A DNA stretch of 64,000 nt, from contig JAJDVI010000050.1 in assembly GCA_022826195.1 (NCBI GenBank), positions 1 to 64,000 of the forward strand, read 5' to 3'. The DNA is from Acidobacteriota bacterium (lineage in GTDB: Bacteria > Acidobacteriota > Vicinamibacteria > Marinacidobacterales > Marinacidobacteraceae). The notes under the pieces were generated by a model. The model did not search any database. It had not been told where the DNA came from and was given only the letters and a program-made list of their open reading frames with translations. Both the position numbers and the translations under genes were made by a program. The first letter of the stretch is position 1. Each line of letters starts with the position of its first letter. This document shows positions 52,671-63,000 of this stretch, piece by piece.

Positions 52671-55600
52671 GGCGTTTCCGTCTCGCGCGGGCCGTCCACC
52701 GGAAGCTCCACGACCAGGAGGAGTCCGTGCCGGCCGTCACCGCGCGGGCCGGCACTGACTCTTCCCCCGTGCGCCTCGGTGAAGCGGCGGGCGTTCGCGA
52801 GCCCGAGCCCCGATCCGCGGGTCCGGGTGGAGAAGGCGGCGTCGAAGATCCGGTCGCGGAGCGCTTTCGGGACCCCGGGGCCGTTGTCCTCGACTTCGAT
52901 GCGGATCCACCGGTCACGGCGGACCGGGAGCACCCGCACCGAAACCTCCGCCTCCTCCGGCGGGATCTCCGGAAAGTCGAGGGTCGCCTCGACCGCGTTC
53001 TGCAGGAGGTTCTCGACGGTCCGCGCCACGATCTCGGGATCCACCCGCGCCGCCGGGGTCGGCGATCCCTCGAAAACGACCCGCGGCCGCGCGTGGGGCC
53101 GGCGATACGGGCCGACGGTATCCTCGACCAACCTCGTCACGTCCGTTTCGGTGAGCCGAAGGGGGGCTCCGAGGGCGGAGAACTCCGAAGAAATGCGCCG
53201 GAGGCGCTCCACCTGGCTGAGGATCTCGGAGACGCCTTCGTCCACCGCCGCTTTCGGGTCCCGGCCACGCGGCTCGCTCAGCACGCGGCGGATGTAGTCC
53301 GCCGCCAGTCCGATCGGGGCGAGGGCGTTCTTGATGTCGTGGGCGACGCGCCGGGCGAGGTCCGCCGCCGCCTCCTCGCGCATCTGCCGGCGGACGTCGG
53401 GAATCCGCCGCACCAGCCGTTCGACGCTGGCCGCGAGCAGGCGCAGCTCGGTCAGCGTGCCGTGCACCGGAACCCGGGCCTGAAGATCGCCATCGGCAAT
53501 CCGGCCGGTGGCCCGCGCCAGGCCCCGGACCGGGGCGGCCAGGCGCCGCGCGACCAGCGCGGGCAGCACGATGGCGAAGATCAGCGCCAGCGATCCGCTC
53601 CCGAGAATGAGCGTCCGCTGGATGGCCCGGACGCTCTCGAGACGGGCGGCCTCGTCCGCGGGCAGCGGGACGGCGAGAAGCAGGGGACCGTGCAGGCGGG
53701 CCGGAGTGTCCAGACGGATCCAGACGATCCGGTAGCGGAGCGAGCCGGCCTCCTGGATGCTCAGGAAAGGGCCCGGAGACGCGGAGGGGAGGATCGCCGC
53801 GGGTGGCGGACGGGGCGGCAGGAGGCCCGTCTGCGCCAGTTCGGGACGGCTGACCGCGACCAGCTCTCCGCCGTTGTAGAGCGCCGCGTCCGTATCGAGC
53901 TGGTCCGCTGCCTGGGCGAGGCGCAGCGCGAGTTCCGCCCGCGGAATCAGCGGGTCGAGGGCGGCGAGTTCCTGCGCCACCCGCTGTACCGAGAACGACC
54001 GCGCGACGGCTTCCCGGTCGCTGGCGGATTCGAGCAGCACTCCGAGGCGTTGCTGCGCGAAGACCGCGACGCCCAGGATCGCGATGAGGACCGCGGCGGC
54101 CAGCGCTTCGGTCAACTGCATCTGGAAACTCCGCCGCCGGAGGCGCCCCTCCCGATGGGGGAAGAGGAGGCGGGCGCGCGCGGCGACCGCCACCAGGAGG
54201 GCGATCAGGGCCGCCAGAAAGCCCCAGCCGAGAAGGGCGCCGGCGTGGTCGGCGAGGCCGGTCCGCCGCCAGGAGATCACGAACGCCTCGCCGTCCACGA
54301 GCACCCCCAGTTCGACGCGCCGCTCGTTCTGTTCCACGGGGAGGGTGGAGGGGCGATGGAGCCGGAGGTCCCGTCCGCGAAACACGGCCGGGGCCGCGTC
54401 GCCGCGGAGCAGGAAGTGATCGGCGATCCCCGCGGCGCGGGGCAGGAAGGGAATCTCGGACGTGCGGTCCGCAACCCGGAGCGTCACGCTCGCTCCCGAA
54501 GGGAACCGGCGTTCGGTCTCGAGAACCCCCTCGATGCCGGAGGCCGTTTCGCATTCGGGGATGGGACTCCAGCGGGGGGGAGAGGGAGCGGAGGACGGAG
54601 GGTCGGGCCGGCGGGGCAGGCCCACCCCGAAGCGGGAGCGCTCCCCGGCCGCTCCCCGGACTTCCAGCGCGCTCGCGACCGTCAGGCGGGGGAGCCCGGT
54701 GGTCAGCCACAGCCGGTAAGCGCTGTCCGGACGGAGCCGAACCAGGGAAGCGGCTTCGCCGTCGAGCGTCCGCGTCGCCTCCTCGAGTGCGTGGCAAACG
54801 GCGAAGCGGTGCCTCAGGGTCTGGACCGGCGCCGCGTCCAGCGCGTAACGCTCGCGGACGTTGTCCTCGTGCCACGCCATCGCCGGATAGAGGAGGACCC
54901 CCGGAAGCCCGAAGAGCAGGAACGCCACGAGGAAGGAGAAACCGGGTTCATGCGCGAGCAGCGGCTGCCGGAGATGCCGCAGGGAAAGCCGCCCCCGGCG
55001 CCAGAAGGCCACTACGGAGCCGGCCAGCAGGGGAAGCCCGGCAAAGAGCAGGGAACCGCCCGGCAGAAAGGCGACCGAGACGGCAACGACGGCGGCGGCG
55101 GCCACCAGTACCGGTATTTCCGGCCGGAGGAGGCTCTGGAGGAGCAGCAGAAGTCCCGCGAGTGCGAGCAGCAGGGCGACCCAGCCGAGGACCTCCGGCC
55201 AGCGGGTGTGAAGAGTCCAGGTCGGGGTCAGCAGCGCACCGCCCGAGAATCCGGCGCTGCGAACGAGCGCGGCGGCCATCACCGCGGCGCCGCCGGCGCC
55301 CAGGCCGCGCAGCAGGGAATGGATCCCGCCCGGCGTCCGGCTGCCCGAGCCGGGGCGGAGCCGGAAGGCGACGATCCGCGCCGAAAGGAGCACCGCTGCC
55401 GCGGTCACGGCCGCCATGAGCGGCGAGTCGCCCAGCACCGGCAGGAGGGGCGGATCCGAGAGGAAGGCCGGCAGCGCGGCGCCGGGGCCCGACGGGAGGG
55501 TCCCGAGCAGCGCCGACAGGCCGAATCGCAGCGTCCAGATCGCCGCCAGCGTCCCGAGGTCTCCGGAGCGCCGGAGATAGGGAAGCGCGGCCAGGGTCCC

Positions 55601-56611
55601 GAGCAGGAGCGCCAGGGTCGCGTAGAGCGCGGCCTCCGCCTCCCGTTCCGCGCGGCGCGCCGCCGCCGGGGCCACGGCGGTGCTGGCGGCCCCGAGCAAC
55701 TGGCCGTCGTAGGCGCGGAGGGCGAAGTAGTAGCGCTGCGCATCCCCGGAGCCGTCCACGAAACGGTCACCGCGGCGCTCGAAGAGCTGGGCCAGCGCCT
55801 CGAGGTCCGCGGCGTCGTCGAGAAACCGGGTATCGAGCCCCCTCCCGGCGGCGAACTCCAGCGCCGAGAGCGGTGCGGCGCCCGAGGAGGGCGGGGACGC
55901 CTCCCGGACGGGCACTTCCACGGTGACGACCCCGAGCAGGTTCCGGGTGCACTCGGCGGCCGCGAGGTAGCCGCGCCGGCCCCCCTCGCTGTACGCGAAG
56001 AGCGGAAACGCCGGGTCGGGACAGCGTTCCTCCCGGACGCCGTCGGGAAAGACCGCGGCGAGGGCCTCTTCGAAGTCCGGGTTGCCTCCCGACCACGCCA
56101 CCGGACGCAACTGCCGGTCGTAGAGGGTCGCGCCACCGTCGCCGATGGCGGTTCCGGGAAGCGGCCACTCGGAAAGCGCGCGGAAGGCGCGGGATTCGGT
56201 GCCGCCCGCATCCGAGCCCTCCAGCGCGGCGGCGACCGGCGCCGTCCGCGCCACCAGATAGGCGGCATCCCCCACCTCCCGGGTGAGGTCGGCAAGAAAG
56301 GCGTCCACCCGATCCGCTGCCCGGGAGGCGGACTCCGGCCCCGCGCTGATGGTCCGGTGGAGCGGGATACGGCAGGAAAGCGCCACCAGGGCGGCGGCGG
56401 TCAGGATGAGGGCGATGCGCCGGCTGGCGGGAGGCAGCAGTTCACGCCGGACCAGGGCAACGAGGAGCAGCAGCGCGGTGGCCGCCGTCAACGCGGTGTG
56501 GACGGGGTCCGGCAGGGCGGCGAACCGGTAGGCGGCGTCGGCCAGTGCTGCCGCGAAGGTCGCGAAGGCGCCCCCGACCATCAGGAGCCGGGGCAGACGA
56601 TCGCTCTTCAT
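52667..56611 (-). CDS. Giant multi-spanning sensor histidine kinase (NtrY-like core)
   Basis: 1314 aa from ATG 56611 with about fourteen hydrophobic segments. There are three helices, an extracytoplasmic domain (about 90-310), a block of eight helices (about 325-610), a second extracytoplasmic domain (about 625-800), two more helices, a third domain and a final helix. HAMP (about 1010-1060) and the kinase follow: HDIKNALAP (His near 1090), ENLLQNAVEA, DNGPGVP, IFDAAFSTR and GSGLGLANA. The DIKN H-box is typical of NtrY-type kinases. No response regulator is adjacent. The signal is unknown. Partner gene candidates are the overlapping SnoaL-like gene and the divergent beta-propeller gene. Confidence 0.88.
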   Translation of the reverse strand: MKSDRLPRLLMVGGAFATFAAALADAAYRFAALPDPVHTALTAATALLLLVALVRRELLPPASRRIALILTAAALVALSCRIPLHRTISAGPESASRAADRVDAFLADLTREVGDAAYLVARTAPVAAALEGSDAGGTESRAFRALSEWPLPGTAIGDGGATLYDRQLRPVAWSGGNPDFEEALAAVFPDGVREERCPDPAFPLFAYSEGGRRGYLAAAECTRNLLGVVTVEVPVREASPPSSGAAPLSALEFAAGRGLDTRFLDDAADLEALAQLFERRGDRFVDGSGDAQRYYFALRAYDGQLLGAASTAVAPAAARRAEREAEAALYATLALLLGTLAALPYLRRSGDLGTLAAIWTLRFGLSALLGTLPSGPGAALPAFLSDPPLLPVLGDSPLMAAVTAAAVLLSARIVAFRLRPGSGSRTPGGIHSLLRGLGAGGAAVMAAALVRSAGFSGGALLTPTWTLHTRWPEVLGWVALLLALAGLLLLLQSLLRPEIPVLVAAAAVVAVSVAFLPGGSLLFAGLPLLAGSVVAFWRRGRLSLRHLRQPLLAHEPGFSFLVAFLLFGLPGVLLYPAMAWHEDNVRERYALDAAPVQTLRHRFAVCHALEEATRTLDGEAASLVRLRPDSAYRLWLTTGLPRLTVASALEVRGAAGERSRFGVGLPRRPDPPSSAPSPPRWSPIPECETASGIEGVLETERRFPSGASVTLRVADRTSEIPFLPRAAGIADHFLLRGDAAPAVFRGRDLRLHRPSTLPVEQNERRVELGVLVDGEAFVISWRRTGLADHAGALLGWGFLAALIALLVAVAARARLLFPHREGRLRRRSFQMQLTEALAAAVLIAILGVAVFAQQRLGVLLESASDREAVARSFSVQRVAQELAALDPLIPRAELALRLAQAADQLDTDAALYNGGELVAVSRPELAQTGLLPPRPPPAAILPSASPGPFLSIQEAGSLRYRIVWIRLDTPARLHGPLLLAVPLPADEAARLESVRAIQRTLILGSGSLALIFAIVLPALVARRLAAPVRGLARATGRIADGDLQARVPVHGTLTELRLLAASVERLVRRIPDVRRQMREEAAADLARRVAHDIKNALAPIGLAADYIRRVLSEPRGRDPKAAVDEGVSEILSQVERLRRISSEFSALGAPLRLTETDVTRLVEDTVGPYRRPHARPRVVFEGSPTPAARVDPEIVARTVENLLQNAVEATLDFPEIPPEEAEVSVRVLPVRRDRWIRIEVEDNGPGVPKALRDRIFDAAFSTRTRGSGLGLANARRFTEAHGGRVSAGPRGDGRHGLLLVVELPVDGPRETETP

Positions 56612-56773
56612 GCCTCGCCAGGCGGGCTGCCCCGAGGGTGCGCGGCGCGGTTCGCGCCGGTCGCGGGGCGTGGACCCCGTGCCGGCCCCCGAGCGCAAGG
56701 GACCGGGGATGCGTTCACCCGGCCGCTGTCCCGCTTGGCTCGGGGATGCCGCGGTGCTTTTGCCACGGGCTGT

Positions 56774-56780
56774 TAGGGTA
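56774..56780. promoter_or_regulatory. Overlapping divergent -10-like elements (sensor kinase / beta-propeller)
   Basis: TTAGGGTA gives TAGGGT on plus (56774-56779), ending 8 nt before GTG 56788, and TACCCT on minus (56780-56775), 163 nt before the kinase ATG. A second symmetric arrangement like that at 7246-7253. Confidence 0.4.
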
Positions 56781-56787
56781 AAGCTTC

Positions 56788-58320
56788 GTGCGGCCCCGTC
56801 CGGCTCCGCAGGCTGTCAAGGTGCGAGTGAGTCCCCGTCGCAAGTCCGCCGGTCGCCGCCTCCCGCGCGCCGCAGCGTGTCTCGTGGCCATCCTGGGGCT
56901 CCTGAACGCGGGCGTGGCGCCGTCCCGGGAAATCCCCCCCGGGGGACGTTCGGCTGCCGCCCCATTCCGGCAGCCTCCCGAGCAGCCGCCGGAACGGCCC
57001 CCGGAGGAGCCGCCCGGCGAAGTGGAGGAGCCGCGGGCGCCGGTCGAGGAGGTGCCTCCGCCCGGGGAGGCGTCCGCGGAGGAGACCCCCGCCGGGGACG
57101 CCGCGGATGCGGCGGGGGAAGGTGAACCCGGCGAGGCGGAACCCGGCGAGGCGGAAGGCGGGGAGCCGGAGGACGAAGAAGGGGAGCCCGCGCGCCGGGC
57201 GCCGGAGGTCGTTGCGGCGCCGGTGGGAATCCTTCCCGGCCGGCTGGTGGCGGCCCCCGCTCCCGTTCCCGGAGGGTCGATCGCCGGGATGGTCCTGGGC
57301 GCCGACGGATTCCTCCTCCACACGGCCGGTGGGGACGTGGTCGCCTACGAACCGGACGGGGAACGGACCCGCTGGGGCGTGCCGGGGGCCGGGGCGGCTT
57401 TCGTGGCGGAGGAGTCGGGTACCGTGATCCTGCTCGGCGAGAGCGGCGACGTCGTCCTGCGGCAACTCGCCGGCGGGGCCCGGACCGGAGGGTTCTCCAC
57501 CGGCTTCGCGCCCGACCGGGGGCTCGCCGGACCGGTGGCCGGCCCGGCGCCCGCCGCGCTGGCGGCCGGCGTTCTCTACTGGGTCTCGTCCGGAACGCTC
57601 CGGGGGTACCGGATTCCGGAAGGGACCCTCCTCCTGGAGACGACGCTTCCGGAGGGAGAGACGGCGAGCCTCGTGGCGGCGCCCCCTCCGGCGGATGCCG
57701 CCGGAGGGGGCCCGCCGCTCCTCCTGGTCTCGCTCGGCAGCGGCGGGGTGGCGGCGGTGGCCGCGTCTCCCGGAACGACTTCCGGCACCGTCCGCTGGCA
57801 GGCGGCGGGCGCCGGTCCGGTGACCGGCCCCGTCCTCCCGTTTCCGGCGGAACGGCTGGCGTTTTTCGGAGACGAGGGCGGCGACCTCACGGCGGTCGAT
57901 CTGGAAACCGGCCGGGAGCGGTGGCGTTGGGAGCTCGCGGAGGGGTTCCACCATCCGCCGCTCCTCAGCCGGGGACGGCTCTATGCGGCCACCAAGGCGA
58001 ACAGCCTCTACTGCTTTGACGCGAAACGGGGGGGGCAGCGCTGGCGCGCCGCGCTTCCCGGCCGGCCGGCGGCGGCCCCGTTGCGGATCGCCGGCGCCAT
58101 CCTGGTCGTCACCCGGGACGGACTGCTCGTGGAGGTGAACGCGGAGACCGGCGCCCGGATCGGCCGGGCCCGCGACCTCGATGCGGAGGTGCTGGGCGCG
58201 GTGCGCCGGTCGGGCGACGGCGCCCGGGAGGATGGATGGCGCGACCGGCGTCTCTTCCTGGGCCTGCGCGACGGACGCCTGGCTGTCCTCGGACCGCGGA
58301 TCGGGGGCGAAACGCCCTGA
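56788..58320 (+). CDS. Exported PQQ-repeat beta-propeller protein (BamB-like)
   Basis: 510 aa from GTG 56788. A basic N-terminus and hydrophobic segment (AAACLVAILGLLNAGVAPS) form a signal peptide. A 90-residue Pro/Glu/Gly linker with GEAEPGEAEGGEPEDEEGEP follows, then a propeller with repeats such as LTAVDLETGRERWRWELAEG and LYCFDAKRGGQRWRAALPG. These PQQ-like blades suggest a BamB-type scaffold. No cofactor ligands are recognisable. It is not next to bamD. Confidence 0.82.
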   Translation: MRPRPAPQAVKVRVSPRRKSAGRRLPRAAACLVAILGLLNAGVAPSREIPPGGRSAAAPFRQPPEQPPERPPEEPPGEVEEPRAPVEEVPPPGEASAEETPAGDAADAAGEGEPGEAEPGEAEGGEPEDEEGEPARRAPEVVAAPVGILPGRLVAAPAPVPGGSIAGMVLGADGFLLHTAGGDVVAYEPDGERTRWGVPGAGAAFVAEESGTVILLGESGDVVLRQLAGGARTGGFSTGFAPDRGLAGPVAGPAPAALAAGVLYWVSSGTLRGYRIPEGTLLLETTLPEGETASLVAAPPPADAAGGGPPLLLVSLGSGGVAAVAASPGTTSGTVRWQAAGAGPVTGPVLPFPAERLAFFGDEGGDLTAVDLETGRERWRWELAEGFHHPPLLSRGRLYAATKANSLYCFDAKRGGQRWRAALPGRPAAAPLRIAGAILVVTRDGLLVEVNAETGARIGRARDLDAEVLGAVRRSGDGAREDGWRDRRLFLGLRDGRLAVLGPRIGGETP

Positions 58321-58450
58321 CGGTTGCCGGGGAGCCCGGGAAGGAGCGTCTCCCCAGGACGGGAAAGAGGTGACCGGGGGTAGCGGGCGGGCGGCGGCCG
58401 ACCGTCCGTTTTCGTGCCGGAAACCCTCTCGCGGAGCAGGCTCGCGGGCT

Positions 58451-58456
58451 TACAAT
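58451..58456 (+). promoter_or_regulatory. -10-like element of guaA and its upstream ORF
   Basis: TACAAT ends 8 nt before the ATG of a 23-codon upstream ORF at 58465, the same geometry as the other leaderless candidates. No convincing -35. Confidence 0.45.
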
Positions 58457-58464
58457 TCCGGCGG

Positions 58465-58536
58465 ATGGCGAGCCCCGTTCCGCGACCCGGCGAATGGGCA
58501 AGAACCCCGCGCCCGGATGGCGCCGGCCGTCCCTGA
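58465..58536 (+). CDS. 23-codon upstream ORF overlapping the guaA start
   Basis: ATG 58465 opens 23 codons (MASPVPRPGEWARTPRPDGA, then GRP) and closes with TGA 58534-58536, whose A is the first base of the guaA ATG (TGATG). It would be translated from the 5' end of the mRNA if the TACAAT promoter is real, passing ribosomes to guaA by reinitiation. There are no runs of one amino acid to suggest classical attenuation. Confidence 0.45.
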   Translation: MASPVPRPGEWARTPRPDGAGRP

Positions 58537-60077
58537 TGGGTTCCGCGGAGTCGCTCCTCGTCCTTGATTTCGGCTCGCAGTACACGCAGCTGATCGCCCG
58601 GCGGCTCCGGGAACTCGGGGTGTACTGCGAGATCCTGCCGTGCACGACGCCGGACGGTGAGATCTGGGGGCGCGATCCCATCGGCGTGGTGCTCTCCGGG
58701 GGGCCCGAGAGCGTCTATGGGGACGGCGCCCCGGCGGCTCCGGACGGCGTTCTCGCGCCGCCGGTTCCGGTGCTCGGCGTCTGCTACGGGATGCAGCTCC
58801 TGGCGCGCGAGAGCGGTGGCGACGTGCGTCCGGCGCCGCGCCGCTCGTATGGTCCGGCGGAACTCGAACACGACGGGAACGGACGGCTCTTTGCCGGGGT
58901 GCCGGAGCGGTTCCGGGCCTGGGCGAGCCACGGAGATCTCGTCCACGCCCTGCCCGAGGGATTCCGCCGCACCGCGGGGACCGGGCAGGCGCGGATCGCC
59001 GCCTTCGAGAACCCCGGCCGCCGGCTCTACGGGGTGCAGTTCCATCCGGAGGTCGTACATACCGAGCACGGCGCCGACATCCTGAGGAACTTCGCCTTCG
59101 AGGTGTGCGGAGCCCGGGGCGGCTGGACGCCCCGCTCGCACGCGGAACGGACGATCGCCGCCATCCGCGCTCAGGTGGGCGATGGGCAGGTGGTCTGCGG
59201 AGCCTCGGGCGGGGTGGACTCGACGGTCACCGCCATGCTGGTCCACCGGGCGATCGGAGACCGGCTTCACTGCATCTTCGTGGACAACGGCGTGCTTCGG
59301 AAGGACGAGGCGGACCGGGTCCGGTCCTCGTTCGAGGAGGGTCTGGGGATCCCGCTCCAGGTCGTGGACGCCGCGGAGCGCTTCCTGGGCCGGCTGAAAG
59401 GCGTGCGCAGCCCCGAGCGGAAGCGGAAGATCATCGGGCGCGAGTTCATCCGGGTCTTCGAGGAGGCCTCCCGCGACATCCCGGACGTGCGTTTCCTGGC
59501 GCAGGGGACGCTTTATCCCGATGTCATCGAGAGCGTCTCGGTGAAGGGACCCTCGGCCGTGATCAAGAGCCATCACAACGTGGGCGGCCTGCCCAAGCGC
59601 ATGCGGCTGAAGCTCATCGAACCGCTGCGCGAACTCTTCAAGGACGAGGTCCGGGTGTTGGGACGGCAACTGGGGGCGCCGGCGGGACTCGTGGACCGCC
59701 ATCCCTTCCCAGGTCCCGGGCTGGCGGTCCGGATGCTCGGCGCCGTCGAGGAGTCCGGCCTCGACGTCCTGCGCGAGGCGGACGCGATCCTCGAGGAGGA
59801 AATCCGGTCTGCCGGCTGCTACGACAGCATCTGGCAGGCGTTCGTGGTCCTGTTGCCGCTTCGCACCGTGGGCGTCATGGGAGACGCCCGGACCTATGAG
59901 CGGGTCGCGGTCATCCGCGCGGTGGAGAGCCGCGACGGGATGACCGCGGACTGGGCCGCCTTGCCCCACGAACTCCTGGTCCGGGTCTCGAACCGCATCA
60001 CCGGGGAAGTGCGGGGGGTGAACCGGGTGGTTCTGGACATCACCTCCAAGCCTCCCGGCACCATCGAGTGGGAGTGA
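58536..60077 (+). CDS. guaA: GMP synthase (glutamine-hydrolysing)
   Basis: Converts XMP to GMP. 513 aa from ATG 58536; a longer in-frame start at 58494 adds 14 non-conserved residues. Glutaminase domain: LVLDFGSQYTQLIARRLRE, VLGVCYGMQLLA (Cys nucleophile), GVQFHPEVVHTEHG. The ATP pyrophosphatase has GASGGVDSTVTAML. The dimerisation domain ends with the conserved DITSKPPGTIEWE. No Shine-Dalgarno is seen; translation may be coupled to the upstream ORF. dnaE follows after 7 bp. Confidence 0.96.
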   Translation: MGSAESLLVLDFGSQYTQLIARRLRELGVYCEILPCTTPDGEIWGRDPIGVVLSGGPESVYGDGAPAAPDGVLAPPVPVLGVCYGMQLLARESGGDVRPAPRRSYGPAELEHDGNGRLFAGVPERFRAWASHGDLVHALPEGFRRTAGTGQARIAAFENPGRRLYGVQFHPEVVHTEHGADILRNFAFEVCGARGGWTPRSHAERTIAAIRAQVGDGQVVCGASGGVDSTVTAMLVHRAIGDRLHCIFVDNGVLRKDEADRVRSSFEEGLGIPLQVVDAAERFLGRLKGVRSPERKRKIIGREFIRVFEEASRDIPDVRFLAQGTLYPDVIESVSVKGPSAVIKSHHNVGGLPKRMRLKLIEPLRELFKDEVRVLGRQLGAPAGLVDRHPFPGPGLAVRMLGAVEESGLDVLREADAILEEEIRSAGCYDSIWQAFVVLLPLRTVGVMGDARTYERVAVIRAVESRDGMTADWAALPHELLVRVSNRITGEVRGVNRVVLDITSKPPGTIEWE

Positions 60078-60084
60078 GGCTCCC

Positions 60085-63000
60085 GTGAGCGGCGCCGGCT
60101 CGGGGGCGGTGGAGAACCGTCCCTTCGTCCACCTCCACACCCACACCGAGTACTCGCTGCTCGACGGCATGAGCCGGCTCTCCGACATCGTCGGGCGGGC
60201 CGCGCGCGAGGGGATGCCGGCGGTGGCGATCACGGACCACGGAAACCTGATCGGCGCCCTCAAGTTCCACGGGGCTGCCCGCGAGGTGGGCGTGAAGCCC
60301 ATCCTGGGCTGCGAGGCCTATGTCGCGCCCGGGAGCCGGCGGGAGCAGAACCCCGATTCGGAGAACCAGCACCTGGTCCTGCTGGCGAAGAACCGCACGG
60401 GTTTCCGCAACCTGATGCGGCTCAGCTCGATCGCCTATACCGAGGGGTTCTACTTCAAGCCCCGGATGGACTTCGAGCTGCTGGCGGAGCATCACGAAGG
60501 ACTCATCGCCCTTTCGGCATGTCCCAAGGGGATCGTGCCCCGCGAAGTGACGACCGACGGCGACCCCGTCGAGTGGGCGGGCCGTTACCAGGAGGTCTTC
60601 GGCAAGGACAACTACTACCTCGAGATCATGGATCACACCCCGCCGGGCGGGGCCACTCCCGAAGGGGCCCGGCTTTCCGACCTCGAGCAGCGGATTCGCA
60701 CCGGAGTGGTCGAGGTCGCCCGGAAGACCGGGATCCCCCTGGTGGGCACGAACGATTCGCACTATGCCTCGGCCGAGGACGCGGATGCGCACGATCTGCG
60801 TCTTTGCATCAGCACGAACCGGCCGGTGCGGGATCCCCGGCGGCTGAAGTTCCATTCGGACCAGTTCTTCTTCAAGTCGTCGGAGGCGATGCGGGCCGTC
60901 TTCGACGACTGCCCCGACGCCTACCGGAACACGCTCGAGATCGCGGAGCAGGTCGAGGATTTCGAGCTGGTCGAGAAACGCAACCTGCTTCCGGATTTCG
61001 AGGTGCCCGCGGAGACGACGCTGGACGCGCACTTCGAGGAGAGCGCCCGGAGCGGTCTGGCCCGGCGCCTGGAATCACCCGAGGTGCACGGCGACCGGCC
61101 CCCGCGTTCCGACTACGAAGACCGCCTCGCCATGGAGCTGGACGTGATCCGGCGAACGGGCTACTCCGCCTACTTCCTCATCGTGCAGGACTTCGTGCGT
61201 TTCGCCCAGGACTGCCACATTCCGGTGGGCCCGGGACGCGGTTCGGCAGCCGGCAGCCTCGTCGCCTACGCCCTCGGAATCACCGACATCGACCCGCTCG
61301 CCCACGGTCTGCTGTTCGAGCGGTTCCTCAATTCGGAACGGATCAGCCCGCCGGACATCGACGTGGACTTCTGCGAGGTCCGGCGGGAGGAAGTGCTCGA
61401 CTACGTGACGGAGACCTACGGCAACGACCGGGTGGCCCAGATCATGACGCTCGGGACCATGCAGGCCAAGCTGGTGCTCCGCGACGTGGGCCGGATGCTG
61501 GAACTGCCGCCGCCGCAGGTGGATCGCCTCGCGAAGCTGATCCCCGACGGCATGAGCCTGCCGCAGGCGCTGGAGAGCGTCACGGAGCTCCGGGAAGCGC
61601 GCCGGAACCCGGAGTTCGCCCGCCTCTTCGAACTCGCCGCGAGGCTCGAGGGATTGCCGCGCAGCATCGGGACCCACGCCGCCGGGGTGGTCATCGCCCC
61701 GGGGCCGCTCGAGGAAATCCTGCCGCTCTACCGCGACGTGGAGACCAGGCGGCCGGGTTCCGGCAGAGCCCCGAAGGGGTCCGGTCAGGCGGTGACGGTC
61801 CGGCGCCGCACCCAGTGGGACATGAACGACTGCGAGGCCGCCGGGCTCTTCAAGATGGATTTCCTCGGCCTCCGGAACCTCACGCAGATCGAGGACTGCG
61901 CCCGCCGGGTGCAGGAAGACCCGAACACGTCCTGCACCGCCGGGGAGGTGGAGGCGCTCGCCCTCATCCGCGCCGGACACTTCGAAAAGGTGCCGCCGGA
62001 TCCCGAGACCTTCCGGCTGTTCGCGCGGGCGGACACCGACGGGATCTTCCAGTTCGAGAGTCCCGGAATGCGCGATCTGCTGTCCCGGTACGAACCCGAG
62101 AACCTGGACGACCTGGCGGCGATGAACGCGCTCTACCGGCCCGGCCCGCTTGAGAGCGGGATGGCGGACGACTTCGTGGCGGCGAAGAAGAAGGGCCGGC
62201 TCTCCGACAAGCTGGATCCGCGGGTGCGTGAGCTCGTCCAGGAGACGCGGGGCCTGATCGTCTATCAGGAGCAGGTCATGCTCGTGGCGCAACAGCTGGC
62301 CGGTTTCTCGTTGAACCGGGCGGACGGACTGCGGAAGGCCATGGGGAAGAAGGACCCCGAGCGGATGGCCAGGGAGGAGGGGGGCTTTGTCGAGGGGGCG
62401 GTGGCGGGAGGCCTCTCCCGCCAGGTGGCGCAGGAGACGTTCCAGCAGATCGCGAAGTTCGCGGGGTACGGGTTCAACCGCTCCCACGCCGTCGGCTACG
62501 CGCTCGTCGCCTACGTCGCCGGTTGGCTCAAGACCCACTTCCCGCTGCACTTCCTCGCGTCGCTGCTGACCGCACAACACCGCGCCGGTGACAAGGACGA
62601 GCGGATCGCGCGGATTCGGCATGGCGCCGAGGCCGCCGGGATCCCGGTGCTGCCCCCGGACGTCCAGCGCAGCGGGGCGGAGGCCGTGGTGGAGGGGAGG
62701 GGCGTCCGCTACGGTCTCGAGGCGGTCAAGCAGGTCGGCAGCCGGGCGGCGCGGGAGATCGAACGGGCGCGGCGCGAGCACGGCCGGTTCGAGTCGCTTG
62801 GCCATTTCCTCGAGTCGGTCGAGCCGAAGACGCTCAACCGCGGCGTCGTCGAGGCGCTCTGCTGCGGCGGAGCCCTGGATTTTCTCGACGTGCCCCGCTC
62901 GCGGATCCTCCCGGCGATCCCGGGGGCCCTCGAAGCCGCGCACCGGGTCCGCGGCCGGAAGGAGGCCGGAGTCCAGTCCCTCTTCGGGGGCGGGTCCGAA

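Noticed and set aside
52649-56776. 1375-codon plus-strand frame opposite the sensor kinase
   Set aside because: The minus strand encodes a complete histidine kinase; the plus frame is Gly/Arg/Gln-rich and without domains.
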